Origin: Luteibacter yeojuensis | Lineage (GTDB): Bacteria; Pseudomonadota; Gammaproteobacteria; Xanthomonadales; Rhodanobacteraceae | Assembly (NCBI RefSeq): GCF_011742875.1 | Contig: NZ_JAAQTL010000001.1 | Coordinates: 1,054,001 to 1,118,000, forward strand | Length of the DNA: 64,000 bases | Direction of reading: 5' to 3' | Shown: positions 1 to 10,624 of the stretch, in pieces | Layout: every line of letters begins with the position of its first letter | How positions within the stretch are numbered: the first letter of the stretch is position 1 | The notes under the pieces: generated by a model | Told to the model about the DNA's origin: nothing | What the model saw: the letters and a program-made list of their open reading frames with translations, nothing else | Databases searched by the model: none | Made by a program: the position numbers and the translations under genes

Positions 1-84
1 TCGACGGGTTCGAGGGGAATGGCGGAAGCGTTCATGGTGTGCATGGATGAGGCGCGACGCCGGGCTTTCAAGGGGGCGGCCTGA
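1..84 (+). CDS. 3' end of an unidentified gene (partial)
   Basis: The frame is open from the first base of the window and stops at TGA 82-84, giving 27 residues rich in Ala, Arg and Met. The gene begins outside the window. The fragment is too short to assign to a family, and it could be a chance open frame. The 123 bases between it and the next gene hold no clear signal. Confidence 0.3.
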   Translation, partial: STGSRGMAEAFMVCMDEARRRAFKGAA

Positions 85-207
85 CGAAGGTCGTTGCCTG
101 CCAGGCATAAGTGTTATGACCGGCGAGGTATGACGCCCGCCATTCCTCCGTCCCCATGGAGACGGACGACGGCCCCATGCCGGGGCCCAACGAAGGAACA
201 GCGAATC

Positions 208-954
208 ATGAGCAAGCTCAAGAACAAGGTCGCCATCGTCACGGGCGCTTCCAAGGGCATCGGCGCGGGCGTGGCGAAGTCGCTCGCCGCCGAGGGCGCC
301 GCGGTCGTGGTCAATTACGCGTCGAGCAAGGCCGGTGCCGATAAGGTGGTGGCCGAGATCCAGGCCGCGGGCGGCAAGGCCGTGGCCGTCGGCGGCGACG
401 TCACGAAGCAGGCCGACGCGGAGAACCTCGTGGCCAGGGCCATCGAGCAGTTCGGCCGCCTCGACATCCTGGTGAACAACTCGGGCGTCTACGAGTTCGC
501 CTCCATCGAGACCACCACCGAGGCCCAATACCGCCGCATGTTCGACGTCAACGTGCTCGGGACCATCCTGATGAGCCAGGCCGCGTCGAAGCACCTCGGC
601 CAGGGCGGCAGCATCGTCAACATCGGCTCCGCGGTCACCCGCATCACGCCAGCGGAGAGCGCGGTGTATACCGGCACGAAGGGAGCGGTGGACGCGATCA
701 CCGGCGTCCTTGCGCGCGAACTCGGGCCACGCGGCATCCGCGTCAACGCCGTGAACCCCGGCATGGTGATCACCGAAGGCGTGCAGGCGGCGGGTTTCGC
801 GGGTTCCGATTTCGAGACCTGGGCGGCAAGCCAGACGCCGCTCGGCCGCGTGGGACAGGTCGACGACATCGCGCCGATCGTCACCTTCCTTGCGACCGAC
901 GACGCGCGATGGGTCACGGGCGAACTGATGCTCGCCTCCGGCGGGATGCGCTGA
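208..954 (+). CDS. SDR family oxidoreductase (3-oxoacyl-ACP reductase-like)
   Basis: This is a classical short-chain dehydrogenase of 248 residues, a cytosolic NAD(P)(H)-dependent reductase or dehydrogenase. The dinucleotide-binding TGASKGIG is at residues 12-19 and the structural NNSG at 90-93. The catalytic set is Ser141, Tyr154 and Lys158 (YTGTK). The C-terminus ends in the usual LASGG-type segment. The ATG at 208 is chosen because it follows GAAGGAAC at good spacing and starts exactly at the family's N-terminus; the frame is open further upstream, but that part is not SDR-like. The substrate cannot be read from the sequence. Annotations such as glucose 1-dehydrogenase or FabG-like are equally possible, and no neighbour points to a pathway. 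Confidence 0.88.
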   Translation: MSKLKNKVAIVTGASKGIGAGVAKSLAAEGAAVVVNYASSKAGADKVVAEIQAAGGKAVAVGGDVTKQADAENLVARAIEQFGRLDILVNNSGVYEFASIETTTEAQYRRMFDVNVLGTILMSQAASKHLGQGGSIVNIGSAVTRITPAESAVYTGTKGAVDAITGVLARELGPRGIRVNAVNPGMVITEGVQAAGFAGSDFETWAASQTPLGRVGQVDDIAPIVTFLATDDARWVTGELMLASGGMR

Positions 955-967
955 GCGAACCCGCTCC

Positions 968-1537
968 TCAGGCTTCGTTCCGGAGGCCGTACAGCTCCGG
1001 ATGAAGGAACGGCGCCATCGCCAGCACCATCGCCTGCGTATACGCGCTTTCGCGCGTGGCGTGGCCGTTGGTGACGAGGCCGATGGCGCCGCCCTGCTGC
1101 TTGATGTTCACGGTGCCGAACAGGCGGTCCATGACGTGACCGAGTTCCTCGCCGTCGAGGAGCGATTCGTAGACCGCCGGTGGCAGCGGCAGCCACGCGC
1201 TGCAACCGATGGACACATCGTCGCCGTTCGCGATGGCGACGTAACCGAAGGTGCCCGGGCCGTCCTCGGTCACGTCGACGCCGCCTTCCAGCGCCACGTA
1301 GAAATCGGCGTCGCCGTTCTGGCGGCAGAAATTCATGCGGTTGACGGCGCCCTCGCGCGTTTCGGCCGCCGTCATGGGCTGGTCAGGCACGCCCGAGGGT
1401 GCGTGCATGCCCTCGCATTCCACCAGGCGGCCGGGAAAGAGCGGTGCCAACGCGTTGCGCACCGCGCCGATCTTGACCGGGTTGCGGGAACCGACGAGGA
1501 CCCGGATGGGCGACGTATCGTTGGGCACCGGCGTCAC
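968..1537 (-). CDS. yjjX: Inosine/xanthosine triphosphatase, YjjX family
   Basis: The 189-residue protein matches the YjjX/DUF84 house-cleaning NTPases, which hydrolyse ITP and XTP so that deaminated purines are kept out of RNA and DNA. The N-terminal VGSRNPVKIGAVRNA is the phosphate-binding start of the fold, and FYVALEGGV lies in the middle as in the family. The start is GTG 1537: its GTGA overlaps the TGA stop of pgm by four bases, so the pair is translationally coupled. The longer upstream frame belongs to another reading of pgm. The C-terminus is slightly longer than in E. coli YjjX (about 170 residues). Confidence 0.83.
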   Translation of the reverse strand: MTPVPNDTSPIRVLVGSRNPVKIGAVRNALAPLFPGRLVECEGMHAPSGVPDQPMTAAETREGAVNRMNFCRQNGDADFYVALEGGVDVTEDGPGTFGYVAIANGDDVSIGCSAWLPLPPAVYESLLDGEELGHVMDRLFGTVNIKQQGGAIGLVTNGHATRESAYTQAMVLAMAPFLHPELYGLRNEA

Positions 1538-3177
1538 CCGGCGAGCGCCCGATCGACCATCGCCTGCGCCTCTTCGAGGATCGTCCGCAGGTGCGCCTCG
1601 CCGCGGAAGCTTTCCCCATACACCTTGTAGATATCCTCCGTGCCGGAAGGCCGTGCGGCGAACCAGCCGTTGGCCGAAATCACCTTGATGCCGCCGATCG
1701 GCTGCCCGCCCGCCTTGTTCGTGACGTCGACGATGGCGTCGCCTGCCAGCGTGGACGAAGTGACCTGATCGGGCGCCAACTTCGAGAGCTTCGCCTTCTG
1801 GGCCTGGTTCGCCGGCGCGTCGATACGCGCGTTGGCGGGATTGCCGAGGCGTTCCGTGATGCCCGCGTAGACCTCGCCCGGATCCTTGCCGAGGCGCGCG
1901 GTGATCTCGCCGGCAAGCAGCGCGGCGACGATGCCGTCCTTGTCGGTGGACCAGGCCGAGGCGTCCTTCGCCAGGAACGAGGCGCCCGCGCTCTCCTCGC
2001 AACCGAAACCGAGGCTGCCATCGTAAAGACCGGATACGAAATACTTGAACCCCACGGGTACCTCGCGCAACGGACGACCGAGGTGCGCGGCGACGCGGTC
2101 GAGGAGCGCCGTGCTCACAGCGGTCTTGCCCACCGCGGCGTCGGCACGCCAGCCGGGCCGGTTCTGGAACAGGTACCAGGCCGCCGTGGCGAGGTAATGG
2201 TTCGCGGGCATCAGGCCGACGCTGGGAGCCACCACGCCATGACGGTCATGGTCGGTGTCGCAGGCGAACGCGACGTCGAAACGGTCCTTCAGCCCGATGA
2301 GGCGCTGCATGGCATACGCCGAGGAGGGATCCATGCGCACGCGGCCGTCCCAGTCCAGCGACATGAACGAGAACGTCGGATCGACCGCTTCGCTGACCAC
2401 GGTGAGATCGATGCCGTAGCGCTCCCCGATCGCGCGCCAGTAATGCACGCCGGCACCGCCGAGCGGATCGACGCCCATGCGCACGCCGCTCGCACGGACG
2501 GTGTCCAGGTCGAGCACGTCGCCGAGGTCGCCCACATAGCGCTGCAGGAAATCGTAGTCGTGCGTGGTCGAGGCCTTGCGTGCCTGGGCGAAGGGCATGC
2601 GCTTCACCTCGCGCAGGCCGCCTTCGATGAGCGCATTGGCCCGTGCGGCGATCCAGCCCGTGGCGTCGGTGTCGGCGGGTCCGCCGTGCGGCGGGTTGTA
2701 CTTGATGCCGCCGCTTTCCGGCGGATTGTGTGAAGGCGTGATGACGATGCCGTCCGCCAGGCCGCGATCGCGGCCGCGGTTGTGGACGAGGATCGCGTGC
2801 GACACCGCCGGCGTGGGCGTGAACTCTCCGCCTGTCGATACCTGGGTCTCCACGCCGTTCGCGGCGAGCACCTCGAGCGTGCTCTCGAAGGCGGGCGCCG
2901 AGAGCGCATGGGTGTCGATGCCCACGAACACGGGGCCATCGACGCCGACGTGCGTACGGTAGTCGCAGATCGCCTGCACGACGGCAAACACATGCCACTC
3001 GTTGAACGAGCGGTCGAACGACGACCCGCGATGTCCCGACGTGCCGAAGGCGACCCGCTGCTCCGCTATCGCGGGATCGGGCTTGAGGTCATGGTAGGCG
3101 GCCAGCAGGGCCGGCACGTCGACGGGCTGGCTCTCCGTGGCGGGCTTTCCCGCAAGCGGACTGATCTTGGCACTCAC
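1534..3177 (-). CDS. pgm: Phosphoglucomutase (alpha-D-glucose phosphate-specific)
   Basis: The enzyme interconverts glucose 1-phosphate and glucose 6-phosphate through a phosphoserine intermediate, feeding glycan and nucleotide-sugar synthesis. At 547 residues it is the size of E. coli Pgm. Visible motifs are AFGTSGHRG near the N-terminus, the phosphoserine loop TPSHNPPESGG, the Mg-binding DTDHDRHG, the sugar-binding CEESAGASF and the phosphate-binding PSGTEDIYK near the C-terminus. GTG 3177 is chosen as start because GGAGA lies eight to nine bases upstream and the length then fits; an in-frame ATG at 3213 would add 12 residues. It is followed with a 4-bp overlap by yjjX. Confidence 0.93.
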   Translation of the reverse strand: MSAKISPLAGKPATESQPVDVPALLAAYHDLKPDPAIAEQRVAFGTSGHRGSSFDRSFNEWHVFAVVQAICDYRTHVGVDGPVFVGIDTHALSAPAFESTLEVLAANGVETQVSTGGEFTPTPAVSHAILVHNRGRDRGLADGIVITPSHNPPESGGIKYNPPHGGPADTDATGWIAARANALIEGGLREVKRMPFAQARKASTTHDYDFLQRYVGDLGDVLDLDTVRASGVRMGVDPLGGAGVHYWRAIGERYGIDLTVVSEAVDPTFSFMSLDWDGRVRMDPSSAYAMQRLIGLKDRFDVAFACDTDHDRHGVVAPSVGLMPANHYLATAAWYLFQNRPGWRADAAVGKTAVSTALLDRVAAHLGRPLREVPVGFKYFVSGLYDGSLGFGCEESAGASFLAKDASAWSTDKDGIVAALLAGEITARLGKDPGEVYAGITERLGNPANARIDAPANQAQKAKLSKLAPDQVTSSTLAGDAIVDVTNKAGGQPIGGIKVISANGWFAARPSGTEDIYKVYGESFRGEAHLRTILEEAQAMVDRALAG

Positions 3178-3271
3178 CGATGGCTCTCCAACGACAGGCA
3201 ATGCCGCAAGCATACGATGTGTTTTGAGATTTCTTCCATGTCCGCGGACACGCGGCATGGTTATCGTGCAT

Positions 3272-3910
3272 TCACAGGCGCAAACGCTCGATGTATTCGA
3301 AGATCTCGGCATCCGTATCCAGCCGGAGCTTCCTCATCGCATTCGACTTCTGCTGACTGATGGTCGAAAGGCCGCGGCCTGTCGCCCGGGCGATGTCGGT
3401 GACGCTGTTGCCGGCGGCGAACAGGCGCAGGATCTTGAGTTCCCGTGGGGAGAGGTCGGCCAGCGTGCCCGATTTTCCAAGGGGCGCACCGGAGGGTGTG
3501 CCGATCAATTCGCGTACCGAGGCACCCAGGTAGACATGGTTCGACAGGATTTCCAACAATGCCTCGGGAATTTCCCTGGTATCGGCCGACTTGCCGATGA
3601 GGCCGAGGACACCGGTACCGATGATTTCACGGTAAAGTGCGGGGTTTGCAAGCGTGGTGATCACCATCACCGGAAGCGCCGGGTACGTCTGCCGCACGTC
3701 GCGCAGCAGGGCGAGCCCGTCGCGGCCGGGTGCGGGCATGCTGAAATCGGTGATGAGGGCGTCGCAGGGCGTCGTCGCAAGCAGGCCGAGCAATTCGTCG
3801 GGCGACTGCGCCTCCGCCACCACGGTGGCGAGTCCGTCCCTGGCCAGGGCCAGGCTGAGGCCCTTCAACACCACGGGGTGATCGTCCGCCAGGATGACGC
3901 GGTAGACCAT
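3272..3910 (-). CDS. RcsB-like response regulator (REC-LuxR HTH)
   Basis: This 212-residue two-component regulator has a receiver domain (about 1-120) and a LuxR/NarL-type helix-turn-helix (about 148-205). The receiver has the acidic pair in ADDHP (residues 9-10), phosphoacceptor Asp55 in LITDFSMP, Thr85/86 and Lys107. The HTH begins LSPRELKILRLFAAG and contains the STISQQKSNAMRKL stretch, which looks more like RcsB than NarL. It is transcribed divergently from a gene for a phosphotransfer (HPt) protein about 70 bp away, so the two probably form one signalling unit. The 94 bases between it and pgm hold no clear terminator. Confidence 0.85.
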   Translation of the reverse strand: MVYRVILADDHPVVLKGLSLALARDGLATVVAEAQSPDELLGLLATTPCDALITDFSMPAPGRDGLALLRDVRQTYPALPVMVITTLANPALYREIIGTGVLGLIGKSADTREIPEALLEILSNHVYLGASVRELIGTPSGAPLGKSGTLADLSPRELKILRLFAAGNSVTDIARATGRGLSTISQQKSNAMRKLRLDTDAEIFEYIERLRL

Positions 3911-3982
3911 GAGTGATCCGTCCTATCTTGCTTGTCCAGTCACCGACGGACGGGTCTCGCGTACCGCCGGTGGAGCGCAGAG

Positions 3983-4836
3983 TTGAGCATATCGCGTCTC
4001 CTGACGCCACTGCGCCGGTGGTTCCGCGGGTGGCGTGCCGCGCACATCGCCGACGATGTCCGCCCGCACGCGCGGCCCGGCCGCGACCTGCCGCACATGC
4101 TCTCGCGCGTGGCCGCACGCTATGCCGCGAAGGGAAGGGCGCGGCGCATCGCCTTCGAGATCGAGGTGGACCCCGGGCTCGCCCGCGACGTGACCGGCCC
4201 CTTCGACGAACTCGGCGGCGTGCTGTGCGCGCTGCTCGACCGCGCCATGAGCCAGGGCTCTCCCTACGCGGCCCTGCACGTGGACGTGGTGGGTGACGAT
4301 GTCGCCGGCCAGCTCGTGCATTTCACCGTCGTCGACGGTCGCGGCGCTCGCGAGCGCGACTGCCCGCGACTGCGCGCCGCGGCGGCGGACGTGGCGGCGA
4401 TCGGTGGCGTCATCCACACGGAGAACACCGCCGACGCCGGCGACCGGGTCATCGTGGAACTCGCCTTCGACCTGCCGCGCAGGCCGCCCCGCATCGACGT
4501 GAACGCATTGCGCGGCACGCTGGGTGGCGAAGCCGCGCTCGGCGAGGTCATCGTCGCGCTCGATCGCGCGCTGTGCAGCGACCTCGCCGATCTCGACGCC
4601 CTGCTGGAACAGCCGGGGGTCGGGCCGCTCCAGGCATGGCTGCATCGCATCTCGGGCGCCCTCGGCATGGCCGAGGCCAGCGAACTCGCCCGCATCGGCC
4701 TGGCGTTGGAGCGCGAGCTGGCGGGCGGGCGCCGGCCCCACGTCGACCGCGCCGTACGACGCTTCGCCGAGGACGCCACCGGCGTGCTCGCGCTCCTTCG
4801 CGAACAGGTCCCGGCCTTGGGCTATAGTCCGGAGCC

Positions 4837-4840
<4 letters not shown>
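3983..4840 (+). CDS. HPt-domain phosphotransfer protein with degenerate kinase-like region
   Basis: The product is about 285 residues with no transmembrane segment. The C-terminal half is an HPt helical bundle with the candidate phosphohistidine at about residue 221 in WLHRISGALGM. The usual HxLKG motif appears here as HRISG. The N-terminal half resembles a histidine-kinase ATPase fold without recognisable N or G boxes, so I infer it cannot bind ATP as a kinase does. The start is uncertain. TTG 3983 has GGTGGAG seven bases upstream; TTG 3932 would add 17 residues. It is divergent from the RcsB-like regulator and overlaps the sirtuin gene by four bases. An RcsD-like relay role is inference. 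Confidence 0.6.
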
Positions 4841-6209
<1,369 letters not shown>

Positions 6210-6238
6210 CTAGGCCTTTCACTAGAGGAATCGTTCCC

Positions 6239-6706
6239 ATGAGCAAGCGCATCAACTACATGAAAGTGGCCCCGGAAAGCGTAAAGGGCCTCCTGGCCGT
6301 CCACGGATACCTCGGCCAGAGCGGACTGGAGCCGACCCTCCTGAATCTGATCTTCCTGCGCGTCTCGCAGATCAACAGCTGCGCCTTCTGCATCGATATG
6401 CACTCCCAGGAACTGGTGAAACACGGTGTGCCGTTCGAGAAATTGATCCTGACCCCGGCCTGGCGCGAGGCCGGCGAGGTGTTCACCCCGCGCGAACAGG
6501 CCGCCCTCGCCTGGGCCGAGTCGGTGACCCGGGTCGCCGAGACGGGCGTGCCGGACGAGGACTATGACGCCGCCGCCGCCGAGTTCGGCGAGAAGGAGCT
6601 GGTGGACCTGTCCGTCGCCATCGCGCTCATGAACGCCTACAACCGGCTTGGCGTGGCCTTCCGCAACACTCCGGTCGCCGCGACGAAGATGGCTCGCTCC
6701 GCCTGA
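6239..6706 (+). CDS. Carboxymuconolactone decarboxylase/AhpD-like protein
   Basis: A 155-residue helical protein of the CMD/AhpD family with the redox-type motif SCAFCIDMH (Cys48, Cys51, His55). In AhpD this CxxC-H arrangement relays protons and electrons for alkylhydroperoxidase activity. The overall pattern (RVSQINSCAFC, AWAESVT, NAYNRLGV) is that of the many small alkylhydroperoxidase-domain proteins of unproven substrate. ATG 6239 is preceded by AGAGGAATC as ribosome-binding site. It is divergent from tadA across 95 bp and stands alone. No peroxiredoxin partner gene is adjacent, so a peroxide role is only a possibility. Confidence 0.85.
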   Translation: MSKRINYMKVAPESVKGLLAVHGYLGQSGLEPTLLNLIFLRVSQINSCAFCIDMHSQELVKHGVPFEKLILTPAWREAGEVFTPREQAALAWAESVTRVAETGVPDEDYDAAAAEFGEKELVDLSVAIALMNAYNRLGVAFRNTPVAATKMARSA

Positions 6707-6793
6707 GGCCCGATCCCGGGCAGTCGCCGGGCGGGTATTGACGCTGCGACGGATTGCAGGTGGGATTCGGACACTGTCAGCGGACGAAGTCGC

Positions 6794-7642
6794 ATGAACC
6801 ACCCAGCCAGTTCCACCGGCCTGCTCGGCGATACGGCGGCGCGAGACTATGCCGCGAAACTTCGTCGCTTCAACGCCTTCGCGGCTCCGGAAATCCGGGA
6901 GTCGATAGCGCGCCTGGGGTTCGCGCCCGGCATGCGCGTCCTCGACGCCGGTTGCGGCACCGGCGAGGCACTGGGCTGGTTGTCGGAAGCGGTCGGCCCC
7001 GACGGCGCCGTCGCAGGTATCGACCTGGCGACGGCGCATGTCGCGTCGGCCCGGGACTCGGCGCCGGGGGATGCGTTGGTCATCCAGGGCGACCTGACCG
7101 CGCTGCCTTTCGTCCAGCGGAGCTTCGACCTGGTCTGGTCGGTCAACACCTTCAACCACCTGCACGATCCCGTCGCGTGCATTCGGCGCGTGGCATCGCT
7201 GCTCCGCGCGGGCGGGCGCGTCGCGCTTGGCCAGAGCTCGCTGCTTCCGGACATGTATTTCGCGTGGGATTCGCGCCTGGAACGCCTGACGAACGACGCG
7301 GTGCGCCAGTACTACAGGGACCGCTACGGCCTCGATGAGCGGGACCTGGCCGCGGTGCGCTCGCTGGTCGGCATGCTCCGCGACGCGGGGCTCCGGAACG
7401 TCACGGCGCGCACCGTGACGATCGAGCGCGTGTCGCCGGTGAGTCCGGACGACGAGCGCTACCTCGTCGAGACCCTTTTCCGGGACTCATGGGGCGAACG
7501 GCTGCGGCCCTACCTTTCGCCCGACGACTACGAGGCACTCGGCCGGCTTTGCGATCCGGCGGATGCCGGATTCGCGCTGCGCCGCCCGGACTTCCACTTC
7601 CTGCAAACCTTTACCGTGGCGGTCGGCGGGATCAGCGCCTGA
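6794..7642 (+). CDS. Class I SAM-dependent methyltransferase
   Basis: 282 residues with a Rossmann-type SAM-binding domain: motif I VLDAGCGTGEALGWL, the acidic residue of motif II in VAGIDLA, IQGDLTALPF and the DLVWSVNTFNHLHDP stretch. It resembles the UbiE/Methyltransf_11 group, small-molecule methyltransferases, with an added C-terminal helical part of about 120 residues. The substrate is unknown. Its stop overlaps the convergent tag gene by 11 bases. Confidence 0.8.
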   Translation: MNHPASSTGLLGDTAARDYAAKLRRFNAFAAPEIRESIARLGFAPGMRVLDAGCGTGEALGWLSEAVGPDGAVAGIDLATAHVASARDSAPGDALVIQGDLTALPFVQRSFDLVWSVNTFNHLHDPVACIRRVASLLRAGGRVALGQSSLLPDMYFAWDSRLERLTNDAVRQYYRDRYGLDERDLAAVRSLVGMLRDAGLRNVTARTVTIERVSPVSPDDERYLVETLFRDSWGERLRPYLSPDDYEALGRLCDPADAGFALRRPDFHFLQTFTVAVGGISA

Positions 7643-8183
7643 AGCATCCGACGACGTGGTCGTCGACGATGCCCACCGCCTGCATCCACGCGTACGTGAT
7701 CGTCGGGCCCACGAACTTGAAGCCGCGCTTCTTGAGATCCTTCGAGATGGTGACCGACAACGGCGTCTGCGCGGGAACGACCCTGCCGTTGCCGCGGATC
7801 GTCCTGCCCTCGGTGAACGACCAGCAGTAACCGTCGAAGTCCTCGCCACGCTCGCGCATGGCTTCGTAGACTTTCGCGCCATGGATCGTGGCTTCGATCT
7901 TCGCGCGGGAACGGATGATGCCCGGGTCGTCGAGCAGGCGCAGGATATCCTTCTCGCCGAAACGGGCCACCTTCGCCGGCTCGAAGCCCTTGAACGCCTT
8001 CCGGAAGTTCTCGCGCTTGCGCAGGATCGTGATCCACGAGAGGCCGGCCTGGAAACCTTCCAGCATCAGCTGTTCCCACAACATGCGGGAATCGTGCAGC
8101 GGCACGCCCCACTCGGTGTCGTGGTAGTCGAGGTACAGCGGGTCGGTGCCCGCCCAGGCGCAACGCTTGGGTTCTTTACTCAT
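7632..8183 (-). CDS. tag: DNA-3-methyladenine glycosylase I
   Basis: Base-excision repair enzyme that removes 3-methyladenine from alkylated DNA. The 183-residue protein keeps the zinc-binding set typical of Tag: Cys8, His21, His176 and Cys180. The active-site segment LMLEGFQAGLSW contains Glu42, and CAWAGTDPLYLDYHDTEWG opens the protein as in the family. A helix-hairpin-helix region follows. The gene is monocistronic and convergent with the methyltransferase gene. Confidence 0.94.
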   Translation of the reverse strand: MSKEPKRCAWAGTDPLYLDYHDTEWGVPLHDSRMLWEQLMLEGFQAGLSWITILRKRENFRKAFKGFEPAKVARFGEKDILRLLDDPGIIRSRAKIEATIHGAKVYEAMRERGEDFDGYCWSFTEGRTIRGNGRVVPAQTPLSVTISKDLKKRGFKFVGPTITYAWMQAVGIVDDHVVGCFRR

Positions 8184-8231
8184 CGCGGTGTCTTACGTAC
8201 CAATGCGCGTCGCCTCGCGAAAAGCAGGGCT

Positions 8232-8693
8232 CTAAAGGCCGAGATCGGAAAGGCCCGGATGATCGTCCGGACGGCGGCCCGATGGCCAGTGGAACTTGCG
8301 TTCGCTTTCCTTGATCGGAAGATCGTTGATGCAGGCATGGCGATGGGTCATTTCGCCCGCCTCGTCGAATTCCCAGTTCTCATTGCCGTAGGAACGAAAC
8401 CAGTTGCCGCTGTCGTCGTGCCATTCGTAGGCGAAGCGCACGGCGATGCGGTTGCCGGTGAACGCCCAGAGTTCCTTGATCAGCCGGTAATCGAGTTCAC
8501 GCGCCCACTTGCGCGTGAGGAAGCCGACGATCTCGGCGCGGCCGCGCACGAACTCGGCACGATTGCGCCACTGGCTGTCGGGAGAGTACGCCAGGGATAC
8601 CTTTTCCGGTGTCCGGCTGTTCCACCCGTCCTCGGCGAGGCGGACCTTCTTCGTGGCGGTCTCGAGGGTAAACGGAGGAAAGGGGGCGGCCAT
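8232..8693 (-). CDS. DUF1348 (NTF2/SnoaL-like) protein
   Basis: A 153-residue protein of the DUF1348 family, cone-shaped NTF2-like alpha+beta barrels with no proven reaction. Recognisable stretches are [47 protein letters not shown] and [14 protein letters not shown] 8693 is used because the family N-terminus starts there and GGAGGAAA lies upstream; the longer frame has no family similarity. The gap to the downstream tag gene is 48 bases, so the two may be co-transcribed. Confidence 0.82.
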   Translation of the reverse strand: MAAPFPPFTLETATKKVRLAEDGWNSRTPEKVSLAYSPDSQWRNRAEFVRGRAEIVGFLTRKWARELDYRLIKELWAFTGNRIAVRFAYEWHDDSGNWFRSYGNENWEFDEAGEMTHRHACINDLPIKESERKFHWPSGRRPDDHPGLSDLGL

Positions 8694-8801
8694 GACGGTA
8701 ATTCCTGATCCGGGAACATCAAGGTAAGAGCTGCCGGGCGCGGCGGCTTGCCGCATCCTATCGCAACGGCCCGGCAGCGGTGGAAGACCCATCGGGACGG
8801 A

Positions 8802-9962
8802 TCAGCGATAGGTACCGTTTTCGTCGCGAATCCACATGGGCGCCGGATCGGCGGGACCGTCGACCTGGAAAAGCTGCCGGTGCCTTGCCGGGTGCGCGCG
8901 CAGGTACTGCTTCGGCGGACGCACGGTCGCACCGAGCCGCTCCGCCGCATGCCAGGGCCAGCGCGGGTCGTAGAGGATCGTGCGGGCCAGCGCGACGAGG
9001 TCGGCGTCGCCGTTGGCGACGATGGCTTCCGCGTGCTCGGGATCCGTGATGAGCCCCACCGCGACCACAGGGATCGACACGGCCTGCTTCACGCCGCGCG
9101 CGAACGGCACCTGGTAACCCGGGCCCGCCGCGATCCGCTGGGTGTGGTGCAGGCCGCCGGTCGACACGTGGATCGCGGCGCAGCCATGCGCTTCCAGCGC
9201 CTTGGCGAACGCGGCCGTCTGCGCGAGATCCCAGCCGCCTTCCACCCAGTCGGTGGCCGAGACGCGGACCGTCACCGGACGATCCGCCGGAAAGGCGGCG
9301 CGTACCGCGTCGAACACCTCGAGCGGAAAACGCATGCGGTTCTCCAGCGAGCCGCCGTACTCGTCGGTTCGCTGGTTCGAGAGCGGCGAGAGAAACTGGT
9401 GAAGCAGGTAACCGTGGGCGGCGTGCAGCTGGATAAAATCGAGGCCGAGCCGCGCGGCACGCCGTGCCGCCGTCGCGAAGGCATCGCGGATGCGGCCAAG
9501 GTCGTCCTTGCCCAGGGCGACGGGCGCATGCTCGTCCGGATGGTACGGAACCGCCGACGGCGCCACGGCCTGCCAGCCGTGCTCGTGTCCGGACGGAAGC
9601 TGCATGCCGCCGGCCCACGGGACTTCCGTGGACGCCTTGCGACCGGCATGTGCCAGCTGGATGCCGATAGGCATATCGGACCAGCGCCGGACGCTTTCGA
9701 GCGTCTCCCGCATGGCGCCCTCCGTCGCGTCGTCGTACAGGCCCACATCGGCCCACGTGATGCGGCCCTCGGGCAGCACGGCGGTCGCTTCGATGGTGAG
9801 CAGCGCGGCTCCGGACATGGCGAGGTGACCCAGATGGATCCTGTGCCAGTCGTTCATGCGTCCGTCCACGGCAGAGTACTGGCACATCGGCGCGACGACG
9901 ATCCGGTTCGGCAGTTCGAGCTCATGGATACGGATCGGTTGGAACAGCGCGGGGTGCGCCAT
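8802..9962 (-). CDS. NADH:flavin oxidoreductase, Old Yellow Enzyme (YqjM type)
   Basis: An FMN-dependent ene-reductase of 386 residues with a TIM-barrel fold, reducing activated C=C bonds of enals, enones, nitroesters and similar compounds with NAD(P)H. APMCQYSA carries Cys27, which tunes the flavin in the YqjM/xenobiotic-reductase class. LAHAGRKA and HAAHGYLLHQFLSP supply the substrate-binding pair His180/His183. Further OYE signatures are DEYGGSLENR and VRVSATDW. Start ATG 9962 gives the standard N-terminus. In such enzymes a nearby repressor is common, but none is adjacent here. Confidence 0.92.
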   Translation of the reverse strand: MAHPALFQPIRIHELELPNRIVVAPMCQYSAVDGRMNDWHRIHLGHLAMSGAALLTIEATAVLPEGRITWADVGLYDDATEGAMRETLESVRRWSDMPIGIQLAHAGRKASTEVPWAGGMQLPSGHEHGWQAVAPSAVPYHPDEHAPVALGKDDLGRIRDAFATAARRAARLGLDFIQLHAAHGYLLHQFLSPLSNQRTDEYGGSLENRMRFPLEVFDAVRAAFPADRPVTVRVSATDWVEGGWDLAQTAAFAKALEAHGCAAIHVSTGGLHHTQRIAAGPGYQVPFARGVKQAVSIPVVAVGLITDPEHAEAIVANGDADLVALARTILYDPRWPWHAAERLGATVRPPKQYLRAHPARHRQLFQVDGPADPAPMWIRDENGTYR

Positions 9963-10098
9963 GGTGTCTGCTCCTGCGATTAGGAAAGGCTCACCGTGCA
10001 TATGGTGACGTGCCCGGCATTGGCAACCCCATCACGGGGGATCCCCAGGCACCGCGGCACGCATCATCATCGGGGGTCCGTCCACGAATCCTATCGAC

Positions 10099-10614
10099 AT
10101 GACCGCCTTCTTCCTCGCCTTTACCGTGTTCGCCGTCGTCTGCCGCGTGGCGAGCCTGGCCGTGTCCCTGCGCCACGAAGCCGCGCTGAAGCGCGCCGGT
10201 GCCGTCGAATATGGCGCCCTCAACAGCAATCTCCTGGCCGTCTGCCATGTAGTGTTCTATGTCGCCGCGATCTGGGAGGGCTGGGCGCGGGGCCCCGAAC
10301 TCGACGGCACCGCCGTCGTCGGCATCGCGCTCTATCTCCTCGCGCTGCTGTTCCTGTTCTACGTGATCCGCCTGCTCGGGCGGTTGTGGACGGTCAAGCT
10401 CATCATCGCCCCCGACCACGAGCTGGTGACGCATCCCCTCTTCCGCGTGGTACGCCACCCGAACTATTTCCTGAACATCGTTCCCGAACTGATCGGCCTC
10501 ACCCTCGCCCTGCACAGCTACAGGACCCTGGCGATCGGCCTGCCGATCTACCTGGTCCCGCTCATCGTCCGCATCGTCCAGGAAGAGAAGGCGATGCGGG
10601 CCCGGTTCGGCTGA
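10099..10614 (+). CDS. Isoprenylcysteine carboxyl methyltransferase-family membrane protein
   Basis: The 171-residue integral membrane protein has about four or five hydrophobic segments (residues 1-20, 45-60, 72-92 and the C-terminal third). The ICMT/PEMT-type SAM-binding signature HPLFRVVRHPNYF (about 115-127) is followed by a carboxyl-terminal EEKAMRARFG. Bacterial members methylate small molecules or lipids; the substrate is not known. It is divergent from the Old Yellow Enzyme gene across 136 bp that contains the short dyad TCACC-N8-GGTGA (9991-10008), a possible operator. Confidence 0.75.
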   Translation: MTAFFLAFTVFAVVCRVASLAVSLRHEAALKRAGAVEYGALNSNLLAVCHVVFYVAAIWEGWARGPELDGTAVVGIALYLLALLFLFYVIRLLGRLWTVKLIIAPDHELVTHPLFRVVRHPNYFLNIVPELIGLTLALHSYRTLAIGLPIYLVPLIVRIVQEEKAMRARFG

Positions 10615-10624
10615 TCGCGATGGG

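Noticed and set aside
9991..10008. Short dyad TCACC-N8-GGTGA before the Old Yellow Enzyme gene as a certain operator
   Set aside because: Five-base arms are too short to claim in GC-rich DNA without a nearby regulator; mentioned only as a possibility.
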